A DNA stretch of 64,000 bases from Symbiodinium natans (Eukaryota; Sar; Dinophyceae; Suessiales; Symbiodiniaceae). Below, piece by piece: positions 49,701 through 57,243 of this stretch. Location of the stretch: positions 186,001-250,000 of the forward strand of contig CAJNDS010002579.1 of NCBI GenBank assembly GCA_905221605.1, written 5' to 3'. The notes below the pieces were generated by a model. That model was not told the origin of the DNA. It saw only the letters and a list, made by a program, of their open reading frames with translations, and did not search any database. The stretch's first letter is position 1. Each line of letters opens with the position of its first letter. Position numbers and translations under genes: made by a program.

Positions 49701-49830
49701 TCTGCTGGAGGCCGGTGCCGACAAGGACGTGGCCAACAAGAGAGGCCACTCCGCCCTGGCGATAGCAACTGCCCAGGGCCATGGTGAAGTCGCGCGTCTG
49801 CTGGTCGAGGCTGGCGCCGTCTTGAAATGA
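46678..49830 (+). CDS. Ubiquitin-like domain plus ankyrin-repeat protein, six exons, apparently complete
   Basis: Exons 46678-46707, 46823-46914, 47176-47267, 48721-48767, 49084-49544 and 49659-49830 total 894 nt and join in phase to 297 residues plus TGA. The N-terminus reads MLRIRMLSGE, then ELASVPVKEV and a ubiquitin-like core with LHRLHGLPPRFRQRLLLQGA and LEGSLDLDVVL. A linker VDELLAAAGDGLVNEVESLL leads into about six ankyrin repeats of the TALMAAAHRGHLEVARLLLE and AGADKDVA type. From memory, proteins with this layout are abundant in Symbiodinium; they are probably protein-interaction scaffolds, and no catalytic residues are visible. All introns end AG; donors are GA, GC, GT, GC, GA. The start is the only ATG that gives the expected beta-strand (MLRIRMLSGE) in phase with exon 2. 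The ankyrin part is short for the family. RNA support for the splices is lacking, so the exon edges are inferred. Confidence 0.8.
46708..46822 (+). mobile_element. Intron 1: introner-like TIR element (family I), 115 bp, GA-AG
   Basis: The intron starts GAGCCTTGGGGACGAACTC and ends TTCAGTCCCCCCAAG. The element proper runs CTTGGGGAC...GTCCCCCCAAG with imperfect inverted ends extending to AACCCT/AGGGTT, and it is flanked by GAGC on both sides (4-bp target duplication). The left duplication supplies the GA donor and the element's own end supplies AAG. The interior (GTACTTCCCATTAAGGTATG) matches the family copies at 5581-5818 and 49545-49658. Confidence 0.7.
46823..46914 (+). CDS. Exon 2 of the ubiquitin-like/ankyrin gene
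   Basis: This 92-nt exon reads ELASVPVKEVSSVVDVKQLL then HRLHGLPPRFR, the central part of a ubiquitin-like domain. The acceptor is CCCCAAG|GAG. It ends in phase 2 at TTCAG, where GCAGAGG gives a GC donor. Confidence 0.75.
46915..47175 (+). other. Intron 2: GC-AG, 261 bp, bounded by a 13-bp direct repeat
   Basis: CAGGCAGAGGCTC occurs at 46912-46924 and again at 47173-47185, so the intron behaves like an insertion that duplicated its target. It contains an inverted-repeat element (AGGAGGGACCC near 46937 / GGGTCCCTCCT near 47084) followed by a CCCTAAA tract (47109-47169). Removing it restores FRQRLLLQGA in frame. Confidence 0.7.
46928..47100. mobile_element. TIR element inside intron 2
   Basis: The ends are inverted copies around AAGGAGGGACCCC / AAGGGTCCCTCCTTT, with about 150 bp of AT-richer interior containing TATA-type and CCCCTA stretches. 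No coding capacity is visible, so it is a MITE-like non-autonomous element by structure. Confidence 0.5.
47176..47267 (+). CDS. Exon 3 of the ubiquitin-like/ankyrin gene
   Basis: This 92-nt exon reads QRLLLQGATLHDSDKLEGSL then DLDVVLHLGT, finishing the ubiquitin-like fold. The acceptor is CTGACAG|GCAG. The donor is ACAG|GTTTAGGG, where the GT is the first dinucleotide of a telomeric tract. Confidence 0.75.
47268..48720 (+). other. Intron 3: GT-AG, 1453 bp, opens with telomeric repeats
   Basis: It begins GTTTAGGG with a degenerate G-strand tract to about 47360. About 1.2 kb of AT-richer sequence follows with no convincing coding frame, including poly-G at 47364-47378 and an ATAT/ACAT microsatellite at 48530-48620. 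It ends CCGGCACAG. The stretch 47460-48500 holds nothing else I can name. Confidence 0.6.
48530..48622. repeat. AT and ACAT microsatellite in intron 3
   Basis: TATA, ATAT and TACA runs. Confidence 0.85.
48721..48767 (+). CDS. Exon 4 of the ubiquitin-like/ankyrin gene (linker helix)
   Basis: This 47-nt exon, joined after a one-base carry-over, reads EVDELLAAAGDGLVNE, the helix that usually precedes VEALLQLP in this family. It is followed by a GC donor (GAG|GCGGGG). It is too short to be seen as an open frame alone; the phases on both sides fit. Confidence 0.7.
48768..49083 (+). other. Intron 4: GC-AG, 316 bp, mostly telomeric repeats
   Basis: It starts GCGGGGGGAGGCAGG, then a TTTAGGG tract (48781-48882 with some TTTGGGG units), then about 200 bp of mixed sequence, and ends CACAGCTGCAG before GTCGAG. 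Confidence 0.6.
48781..48882 (+). repeat. TTTAGGG tract in intron 4
   Basis: Nine TTTAGGG units, one CTTAGGG, three TTTGGGG. Confidence 0.9.
49084..49544 (+). CDS. Exon 5 of the ubiquitin-like/ankyrin gene (main ankyrin block)
   Basis: This 461-nt exon reads VESLLQLPLDPNLANALGEG then four full ankyrin repeats with the A-L-L-E-A-G-A-D-K-D-V signature, each about 33 residues. It stops after TAL in the fifth repeat, where GATCC begins a GA-AG intron. An in-frame ATG at 48970 is upstream of the acceptor and is probably not used. Confidence 0.8.
49545..49658 (+). mobile_element. Intron 5: introner-like TIR element (family I), 114 bp, GA-AG
   Basis: The intron runs GATCCTTGGAAACTC...TTCGTCCCCGAG and is followed by GATGGTC. 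The element CTTGG...CCGAG has inverted ends (about 19 of 25 positions pair, including AACCCTAAAA/TTTTAGGGTT) and a GAT(C/G) target duplication. It carries in-frame stops but is 114 nt, a multiple of three. Splicing joins TAL to MVAAHQGHLEVARFLLEAGA exactly as the repeat requires. In reverse orientation its interior (TCCTAGTGAGGTATATGAAC) matches 5671-5702 and 46760-46780. Confidence 0.7.
49659..49830 (+). CDS. Exon 6 of the ubiquitin-like/ankyrin gene (C-terminus)
   Basis: This exon reads VAAHQGHLEVARFLLEAGAD, then KDVANKRGHSALAIATAQGH, then GEVARLLVEAGAVLK and TGA at 49828. It completes the fifth and sixth ankyrin repeats. The last repeat is cut short. Confidence 0.75.
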
Positions 49831-50192
49831 TGGGGCCAACAACGGCCACAAAGCCCGCCGAAGTAGCCTGAGGCAGAGGCTGCTGGCGATAGCAACTTGC
49901 CCGGTGGTGGGGGTTCAGGCACATGAGCACGGTTGGAGCGCAGAGGCACCGACTTCGTTAGATTGGAAGTAGGTATTTGAAACGAGGGGGAGCACAGCCT
50001 TGTAGCTTTGGGTGATTAGAACAGGAGCATCACCCCTTGTTGTGTTAGCTTGAGGCAAAGGACGTTTCTGTCCCAAGCTACCCGAAGCCATAAGCCCCTA
50101 ACTGAACCGATTAAGCCCTACACCCTCACAACTCTATCGAGTACCTCAAACCCAATTTAGGGGCCCTGTCCAGTCGGCAGATGCTCCCAATT

Positions 50193-50335
50193 GTGGGATT
50201 GGGTGGTTTAGGGTTTAGGGTTTAGGTTTTAGGGTTTAGGGTAGACGAGAGGAGCATCACGCATCCTAATTCACTGTGGGATTGGGTGGTTGTTAGGCTC
50301 CTGCAAGCTGCAGACGAGAGGAGCATAGCGCAGTT
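50193..50335 (+). repeat. Tandem duplicate, one copy with telomeric replacement
   Basis: GTGGGATTGGGTGGTT and AGACGAGAGGAGCAT occur at 50194 and 50276. Between them copy 2 has GTTAGGCTCCTGCAAGCTGC, copy 1 has five TTTAGGG-like units. Confidence 0.7.
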
Positions 50336-50579
50336 TTGTGTGCCCTTCGCGTACTATCTTGAGGTAAGGGGTGTACAAAGTTACCCGGAACCCCAAACAG
50401 GGCCTTTGTATAGAACTCTACTTACTGCTAGGCGGTCCTGCCTTGTAATCCTTGTCACCTCAAATGGAGAGAGAACTTCAAACCCAAGACTCGCTGGCAC
50501 CCTGCTGAAGTTCTTGGGGCGAAACCAACCTCGCACAGGTTTTCTGGTTTTTGCCTGGGTGCTGACCTTTCCGGCCTGA
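50286..50579 (+). CDS. Hypothetical exon
   Basis: The frame reads VRLLQAADERSIAQFCVPFA then YYLE followed by a canonical GTAAGG at 50364, so the coding part may end there. The frame stays open to TGA 50577 (GTLLKFLGRNQPRTGFLVFA). The first part is tandemly duplicated at 50193. Confidence 0.4.
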   Translation: MVVRLLQAADERSIAQFCVPFAYYLEVRGVQSYPEPQTGPLYRTLLTARRSCLVILVTSNGERTSNPRLAGTLLKFLGRNQPRTGFLVFAWVLTFPA

Positions 50580-51155
50580 TTTTTACTTGTGGTGAAGGTG
50601 GCAGTCCCCCCTTCCCCCCACCCTCCCCTTTCCCCCTCCCCCCTCCGCCCATACCCTAAACCCCAAACCCTAAACCCTGGCCCCAGGATGCCCCCCGCTC
50701 AAAGCTCTTCAAGCCTAAGGCATTTAGGGGTCGCAGCTGCGCCTAAATGGGCTGCAAGAGCCCCCCCCCCCCCCTCCCTCCCCCCGGTTTTTCTGCGCCG
50801 GTTTTCTTGGTTTTTACGAAACCGAGGGGTTTAGGGTTTAGGGTTTAGGGTTTTTGAAGGCGGGTGGGGTGGCGGGGGGGGGGGGGGGGGGGGGGGCGGG
50901 GTGGGGGAGTGAACCATTCTGCAGCAAGCGGGCCAAGGTGCTGACCTTAGCACCTGCTGCTTCGCAGCTCAAATAAGCCCTAAAGCTGAACAAACCCTCA
51001 AAACCCCAAACCCAAGAAACTTTAAAACCTAGACCCCAACCCCTGCACCCTCCGAAATTTCAATACAGGCCAACATGCAGCCGTCAAAGCTTCTCAACTC
51101 AAAGCCCAAAAGCCCTGTCCTTAAAGGGCTCAGGGTGTAGGAACCCCCAAAAGCC

Positions 51156-51316
51156 CTCAACCCTAAACCCTAAACGCCAAACCCTAAACCCTAAACCCTA
51201 AACCCTAAACCCTAAACCCTAAACCCTAAACCCTAAACCCTAAACCCTAAACCCTAAACCCTAAACCCTAAACCCTAAACCCTAAACCCTAAACCCTAAA
51301 CCCTAAACCCTAAACC
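51156..51316 (-). repeat. CCCTAAA tract
   Basis: About 22 units, mostly perfect. Confidence 0.9.
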
Positions 51317-51354
51317 TTACCCCCCCTTAAACAAACCCTAAGCGGCCTGAAGCC

Positions 51355-51412
51355 ATGGCTGAAGTGCACACGGAGAAGAACACGGTTTTCTACATCCTGC
51401 GCCTCGTTTGCG
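51355..51412 (+). CDS. Possible N-terminal exon
   Basis: From ATG the frame reads MAEVHTEKNTVFYILRLVCG and meets GTTTTGGAGG then a TTTAGGG tract. Upstream in frame is KRPEA, so the ATG may be internal. Unassigned. Confidence 0.4.
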
Positions 51413-52121
51413 GGTTTTGGAGGTTTAGGGTTTAGGGTTTAGGGTTTAGGTTTTAGGGTTTCGGAAGTTTAGGGTTTAGGGTTTCGGAAGTTTAGGGCTT
51501 AGGGTGTAGGGTTTAGGGTTTAGGGTTTCGGAAGTTTAGCGTTTCGGGTTTAGTGTTTCGGAGGTTTAGGGTTTAGGGTTTGGGGTTTAGGGGTTAGGGT
51601 TTCGGAAGTTGGGGGTTTCTGCATCGGGTTTAAGGGTTGAGGGCGTTAAGGGCTTTGCAAGGCTTGCAGGAATTTGGTGTTTGAGGTTTAGGGTTTAGCG
51701 TTTAGGATGAAGACTCCCCCCCTCCGGAACAAAACCAAAGCCTGAATGATGGATCACGGTTTCCGGGCTTCGGGTTGCGCAACAGGGAGCCTTGTACGAG
51801 TTACACAGAACCCCCCAAACCCTAAACCTGAAACCCTAAACCTGAAACCCTAAACCCTAAACCCTAAACCCTAAGCCCTAAGCCCTAAGCCCTAAGCCCT
51901 AAACCCTACATTAACCAGAAGGGGCAGATAGGGAAGCCCTGCCCCAACGTATGGATACATAACAGAGAGTAGGCCCTGATTCCCTTTTGTTAGGGTTCAG
52001 GTTCCTTATATCTGTAGGGTTTAGGATTAGGGTTTAGGTTTTAGGGTTTAGGGTTTAGGGCTTAGGGTTTAGGATGTACGGTTTCGGGTTTAAGATTTAG
52101 GGTTCAGGGGTTCCCCCTAAC

Positions 52122-52214
52122 GGTCCATGTACCTAATGATTACATCTTTACCCCTACAGTCGCTATATAGGATGTACTTTAAGGCCCAGGTGTTCCCTAT
52201 GTAGGTGCATTAGC
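52122..52214. mobile_element. Family-D TIR element, uninterrupted
   Basis: GGTCCATGTACCTAATGAT...CCTATGTAGGTGCATTAGC, 93 bp. It is the reference for the interrupted copy at 40790. Confidence 0.55.
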
Positions 52215-52250
52215 TCTTCGGGTTAATGGTAGCCCGAATCCCTAAACCCA

Positions 52251-52346
52251 AAACCCTAAACCCTAAACCCTAAACCCTAAACCCTAAACCCTAAACCCTA
52301 AACCCTAAACCCTAAACCTAAACCCCAAACCCTAAACCCTAAACCC
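52251..52346 (-). repeat. CCCTAAA tract
   Basis: About 14 units. Confidence 0.9.
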
Positions 52347-52386
52347 TAAACCCTATTTAGGTGCATGGGCACGTAGGGTAACCCCT

Positions 52387-52432
52387 GGAACCAAAAAGGG
52401 CACCCTTTTTACTCCTAGGCTGCTCTTGGCCT
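52387..52432. mobile_element. Family-C element, right part
   Basis: AACCAAAAAGGGCACCC and TCCTAGGCTGCTCTTGG. The matching left part (GAGAGTAGGCCCTGATTCCC) is at 51964, so one copy may have been split by about 350 bp containing a family-D element and telomeric tracts. Confidence 0.45.
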
Positions 52433-52745
52433 CGAGAAGCTTAACTCCGGTGTAGGGTATGTCTGGGCTCCCAAACGGCTTAAACACTAGGGTTTAGGGT
52501 TTAGGATTTAGTGTTTAGGGTTTAGGGTTAAGGGTTTAGGGCCTTTTCGGGGCGTGGGGTTTTAAGCCCTGAGGTGTTAAGCCCCCTGGATTCCTGCCTG
52601 ACAGTCTTCCTCACTTCCTCACCGGTTTCTCCCAAAGAGGCCCGTAAACCCTAAGCCAAAAATCTAAGGTTTATTGGTTCAGGACCCTAAACCATACATC
52701 CTAAACCTATAAACCTGACACCCTGAGCCCTCTGTTGGAGTCCAG

Positions 52746-52832
52746 GACCCACTCAGCAAAGAGCCCGATGCCCGAATGGCCACCCCATGTCAGAACAACT
52801 CGGGGACTACACCTGAACCCTTCGGATGTTAG
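52746..52832 (+). CDS. C-terminal exon-like island
   Basis: After TGGAGTCCAG the frame reads DPLSKEPDARMATPCQNNSG then TTPEPFGC and TAG, followed by a TTTAGGG tract. Confidence 0.4.
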   Translation, partial: DPLSKEPDARMATPCQNNSGTTPEPFGC

Positions 52833-52880
52833 GGTTTAGGGTTTAGGGTTTATGGTTTAGGGTTTAGGGTTTAGGGCAAG

Positions 52881-53021
52881 GTCTTCCACCTTGACCATGG
52901 AGGCTGGCACAAGTGCCCCAAGCTCCAGCACTTGGTCGGGTATGACGACGGCTATGGGGGGGGCCTCATGGATGCCCCGTCGATGGCCGACCCTACAGGA
53001 AAGGGTGGTGGACAAACAGCC
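52881..53021 (+). CDS. Hypothetical exon (histidine/glycine-rich)
   Basis: After GGGCAAG the frame reads VFHLDHGGWHKCPKLQHLVG then YDDGYGGGLMDAPSMADPTG and GKGGGQTAL before CCCTAAA repeats. Strongly protein-like; the His, Cys and Asp residues could bind metal, but no family recognised. Confidence 0.5.
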
Positions 53022-53063
53022 CTAACCCCTAAACCCTAAACCCTAAAAAACCATAAACCATAG

Positions 53064-53131
53064 CGCACATCGGAGCAATTGGCCAAGGCAGCGACCCGGA
53101 GCTGTATGGACACGATACCATCCGGCTTTAG
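53064..53131 (+). CDS. C-terminal exon-like island
   Basis: After CCATAG the frame reads AHIGAIGQGSDPELYGHDTI then RL and TAG. Flanked by C- and G-strand repeats; may belong with 52881-53021. Confidence 0.4.
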
Positions 53132-53253
53132 GGTGTTTAGGGTTTAGGGTTTAGGGTTAGGGTTTAGGGTTTAGGGTTTAGGGTTTAGGGTTTGGGGTTT
53201 AGGGTTTAGGGTTTAGGGTTTAGGGTTTAGGGTTTAGGGTTTAGGGTTTAGGG
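53132..53253 (+). repeat. TTTAGGG tract
   Basis: About 17 units. Confidence 0.9.
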
Positions 53254-53559
53254 CCTTAAGCCCCACAAACCTTGCTACAACCCCTAGAAACCCGGCAGCC
53301 CTACAAAACCCTGCAAACCCTACAAACCTGACAACCAGCCCCGAGATGCCAAGGTATGCCGCCCACGACTCAGCACAGGGCCACGCTCTCCCTGTATCCC
53401 CCTTGGGAATCATTTTTTTATTTTGTGTATATGAAACCCAAGAGGATATTGAAAGTAAGATTTTTATTAAGGTTCTGAGGGGAGTATAGCTCCTGCTTCT
53501 TTGGAAGTCGGGATTTGTGGCGAGATTCGGGTTTAGGGTAGAGGGTTTCGGGCTTGCAG

Positions 53560-53630
53560 GGTTGAGGGTTTACAGGGTTTTCAGGGTTTACAGGGTTTAC
53601 GGGGTTTACAGGGTTTACAGGGTTTAGGGA
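53560..53630 (+). repeat. (GGGTTTACA)n nonamer array
   Basis: Seven copies with small changes. Confidence 0.85.
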
Positions 53631-53950
53631 ACGGGGTTTGCAAATAGCCTTGCTAGAGGGATCAGAGCCCTCAACACCCTGAACCCTATGGCCTAAACCC
53701 TAAACCCAAAACGCTAAACCCTAAACCCTGAACCCTGAACCCTGTGGCCGTGAACGTGTAACCTCAGATCCTACATGGGTGGCTCCCTGCATACTGGGCC
53801 TTGTTGGGGTTTAGGGTTTAGCGTTTAGGGTTTAGGGTTTTAGGGTTTAGGGTCTAGGGTTCCCTGTATAAACGGCTCCGTGCTCGAAAGTGATCCCCCA
53901 GAAAAGGGAACCAGAATTTAGAGAACCTCCCAGATTAGGGGCGGTTGGTT

Positions 53951-54008
53951 CTCTAAGGAAGCCCTAAACCCTAAACCCTAAACCCTAAACCCTAAACCCT
54001 AAACCCTA
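53951..54008 (-). repeat. CCCTAAA tract
   Basis: Seven units. Confidence 0.9.
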
Positions 54009-54107
54009 GTCTCTGAGGAATGGTCCCTTTGAGGAGGGATCCCTGAGTCTCTCAACAAAACGGTTTTTTTTGTTTCAGGAGTCTGCTTATACGTGTATGA
54101 CTGAACC

Positions 54108-54267
54108 CTTAGGGTTTAGGGTTTAGGGTTTAGGGTTTAGGGTTTAGGGTTTAGGGTTTAGGGTTACTTGGGATCTTCCCCCTGACACAAGCAGTCCTTA
54201 GTGGGGAATACAGTACCCCCTATTAAAATCCCTATTAAGGTTCTGTTAGTTTGACGCGGGGAACAAC
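54108..54267. mobile_element. TTTAGGG tract abutting a family-A element
   Basis: Eight telomeric units to 54165, then CTTGGGATCTTCCCCCTGAC...TTAGTTTGACGCGGGGAACA and CCCTAAA units: the right terminus CATCCCAAG is replaced. Confidence 0.55.
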
Positions 54268-54790
54268 CCTAAACCCTAAACCCTAAAACCCTAAAAGGTG
54301 TATAGACGGAAGTTCTAAAACATGGTGGTCCCTTTTGAGTTACCCCAAAAGGAAGGTGCCGACTTATATCATAGGTATCCCAAGTGACCATATAGAGAAG
54401 TACGAAACCTAACCACTGGACCGCCCCCTACCCAAAATCACGACCAAAGCATTCTATGGGGCGTTTAGGTGGGGGTCGCATCGGATCCGAAATTCCTAAA
54501 CCCTGAACCCCCAAACCCTAAAACCCTAAAACCCTAAACCCTAAAACCCTGAAACCCTAAACCCTAATCCCCAAACCCCCTCACCCTGAAACCCTGAAGC
54601 CCCTAAACCCCAAAGCCTGGCAACCCTGAACTCTCAGCCTAAACTAGTATACCACCTCTGCCCCTAAACCCTAAAGCCCAGAACAGAACCCCTAAAACCC
54701 TGAGGACTAGAACCCCTACACCCTAAAACCCCTATAGAAACGCTAGGACCCGGAAACCCCAGAACCCCTAGACCCTCAAAGCCTAAACCT

Positions 54791-54846
54791 GGGGGATCTT
54801 CCCCCTTCTACTAACAGTCCTTGGTTACAAACTGAACATCCCAAGC
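54791..54846. mobile_element. Family-A element, internally deleted
   Basis: GGGGGATCTTCCCCCTTCTA, AACAGTCC and GAACATCCCAAG with about 40 bp missing between. Confidence 0.5.
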
Positions 54847-54903
54847 TAGAACCCCTGAACCCCAGAACCCCTAAACCCTACAAACCCTAAACCTTAGAAC
54901 CCC

Positions 54904-54974
54904 TACACCCTAAACCCTAAACCCTAAACCCTAAACCCTAAACCCTAAACCCTAAACCCTAAACCCTAAACCCC
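54904..54974 (-). repeat. CCCTAAA tract
   Basis: Ten units. Confidence 0.9.
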
Positions 54975-54989
54975 GGCGCTCGCCCTCAG

Positions 54990-55039
54990 GATTCCATCGA
55001 GCTCAAGGATGACAGCGCCCACGACCCCAGTGGTTCCGG
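54990..55039 (+). CDS. Internal exon candidate
   Basis: Between CGCCCTCAG and GG|GTTTCAAG the frame reads DSIELKDDSAHDPSGS. Acidic. Good acceptor. Unassigned. Confidence 0.45.
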
Positions 55040-55295
55040 GTTTCAAGGGTTTCAAGGGTTAGGGTTTAGGGTTTAGGGTGTAGCATTGGTCAGCTGAACG
55101 CAAAAGCGTGAAGACATGCCCACCCCGAGGCCACCCAAACAATACTCATCACGAAACCAAACCGGAGCCAGCCAAAGCCAAGCCAGCCATTCAAATCTCA
55201 CATATCGAACATGTTCAGAGCACACTAAGATAAAACACTGCGAAAGCTTGGGATATGTGCGAGTCGTGAACACTTGCCGAACTTGAGGCGAGCTG

Positions 55296-55980
55296 TTGGC
55301 GATTTCTTGGGGGGGTCACTTGGGAACAGTGGCTGATTGGGACACTAGGAAGTCGGAGATCATCTGGGGCCAGAAGGCCGCATGTCGAGCACTGCCTGGC
55401 ATTTGCTACTTTGAGGGGGTGCCAAGGGTGTCCCTTGACTTCGGAGGTCACTCGGGGGCACAAGGCAAAGGATGCCCCCCCTCAGGTTTTGCGCAGGGGC
55501 CAGCAGGGCCAGCAGGGCCAGCAGGGCCAGCAGGGCCAGCAGGGCCAGCAGGGCCAGCAAACCCAGCAGGACCAGCAGGGCCAGCAAACCCAGCAGTAGC
55601 AGGGCCAGCAAACCCAGCAGGGCCAGCAGGGCCAGCAAACCCAGCAGGGCCAGAAGGGCCAGCAGGGCCAAGCAAGGCCAGGCCACAGGGCCAGCAGATC
55701 CAGCAAGGGCCAGCAGGGCCAGGGCCAGCAGGGCAGGGGGCCAGGGCCAGGGCCAGGGCCAGAGCCAGGGCCAGGGCCAGGGCCAGGGCCAGAGGCCAGG
55801 GCCAGGGCCAGGGCCAGGGCCAGGGTCAAGGCAGGGTCAGGCCAGGGCCAGGAGGGCAGCGCCAGGGCCAGGTGGCCAAGGAGGGTTAGTCAGGCCAGGG
55901 CAGGGCCAGGCCAGGGCCAGGGTCCAAGCCGGGAGGGGGCCGGCCCAGCCCAGGGCCAGTGCCAGAGGTTGCCAGGAATT
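55296..55980 (+). CDS. Open frame with collagen-like Gly-Pro-Ala repeats
   Basis: The non-repetitive part reads [20 protein letters not shown] then [18 protein letters not shown]. From 55497 a 9-bp GCAGGGCCA array gives GPAGPA-type tripeptides and then a 6-bp CAGGGC array gives alternating Ala-Arg. All three forward frames and some reverse frames stay open across the array, so the open frame alone is weak evidence of coding. Confidence 0.25.
55497..55935. repeat. GC-rich minisatellite, 9-bp then 6-bp units
   Basis: AGCAGGGCC nonamers to about 55735, then CAGGGC hexamers with insertions. Composition is unlike the rest of the window. Confidence 0.9.
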
Positions 55981-56075
55981 GAAAAAGGATCCCCCGCCCT
56001 GGATTTTAGGGTATTAATATTTATCTGAGACGAGCTAGGCGACTCTAGCTAGGCGACCCTCTCAGGAGTGTGCCT

Positions 56076-56105
56076 GGCAGGCTCTGCCGCCTAGCAGAGC
56101 CTGCC
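56076..56105. other. Perfect 12-bp hairpin with 6-nt loop
   Basis: GGCAGGCTCTGC, loop CGCCTA, then GCAGAGCCTGCC. Just upstream CTAGGCGAC occurs twice (56035, 56049). No tRNA fold and no obvious host gene. Confidence 0.7.
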
Positions 56106-56358
56106 GTGGTCTCGCTGAGCGCTCGACTGCGCCCGCCTACCCCAACAGAGATGAGAGGGGTGGCGGGCGGGTTTAGGGTTTTGAGTTTTGGGTTTAGGGT
56201 TTAGGGTTTAGGGTTTAGGGGTCCAAGGGTTCAAGGGTTCAAGGGTTCAAGGTTTAGGGTTCCAAGAGTTTCAAGGGCTTAGGGTTTAGGATTCCAAGGG
56301 TTTAGGGTTCCAAGGGTTTAGGGTTCCAAGGGTTTAGGGTTTAGGGTTTAGGGTTTGG

Positions 56359-56406
56359 GTGCAACCGTGGGTCCACATCTCGTACAACTATGAGATTGGG
56401 GTGTAG
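56359..56406 (+). CDS. C-terminal exon fragment
   Basis: The frame reads VQPWVHISYNYEIGV and TAG immediately after a TTTAGGG tract. Confidence 0.3.
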   Translation: MQPWVHISYNYEIGV

Positions 56407-56572
56407 GCTTTTTGTTTTACAGGCTAGTTCGGGTTTAGGGATGGGGTGTTCGTACATTTGTTTGTGAGGGTTGTTCTGCTTTGATCATTAAACTTATCCC
56501 TGTATAGCCCTATGAACTCAAAGAGCATCCAACTTTGCTATGGGCTTCAACGCAGCCCATCAATTCAAGTGG

Positions 56573-56655
56573 CCCTAAACCCTAAACCCTAAACCCTAAA
56601 CCCTAAACCCTAAACCCTAAACCCTAAACCCTAAACCCTAAACCCTAAACCCTAA
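56573..56655 (-). repeat. CCCTAAA tract
   Basis: Twelve units. Confidence 0.9.
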
Positions 56656-56705
56656 GCCGGTTTTAGGGCAGCCTAGTTCCCCATACTGGTCCTAAACAAT
56701 GCCCC

Positions 56706-56799
56706 TTGGGATCTTCCCCCCACAGTCCTTAATGGGGAATATAGAAGGGGTACTAGAATTCCGATTGAGGGCTGTTAGTACATGGGGAACGTCCCAAAA
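56706..56799. mobile_element. Family-A TIR element
   Basis: CTTGGGATCTTCCCCCCACAG...GGGCTGTTAGTACATGGGGA and ACGTCCCAAAAG. Confidence 0.6.
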
Positions 56800-57150
56800 G
56801 TCACCCTCTTCTGTCTTTAGGGCTTAGGGGTGCAGGGGTTTAAGGGGTGCCCCCTTTCCCCCCCCCCCCCTGTTGAGGGTTTAGGGGTTTCGGATTCACA
56901 CGGTTTGCATTTGTCGAGTGGTGCCGATTTTTTCTGGTGATATTGTACTACCACTAGGTTCCCCCTGCTCGAGCGCAGAGAAGGACCCAGAATTGCTCCC
57001 AAAATCCCTAAAACGTTTCACATTGACATGTACTTAAGGAATGCTCTAAAAAAAAATATGCACTCGGAAAAACTACATGCTCAAAAGTTAGTGTCTGAAG
57101 ACCCTAAAATTCCTGAATGCCCCCCCCCCCAAAGAGATACTATTCATGCT

Positions 57151-57243
57151 GTGGGTTGTTCCCCCTTATACTAACAACCCTTCAATTTTTTTCTAATAGA
57201 GGGGTATTCTCATCCCTAGTACGTGCTGTTAGTATAAGGGGCG
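57151..57243. mobile_element. Family-A TIR element cut by a telomeric tract
   Basis: GTGGGTTGTTCCCCCTTATA...GTGCTGTTAGTATAAGGGGC then directly GGTTTAGGG repeats where GGAACATCCCA is expected. Confidence 0.6.

Noticed and set aside
56030-56160. tRNA gene
   Set aside because: The hairpin is a single stem with no cloverleaf, anticodon arm or T-loop.
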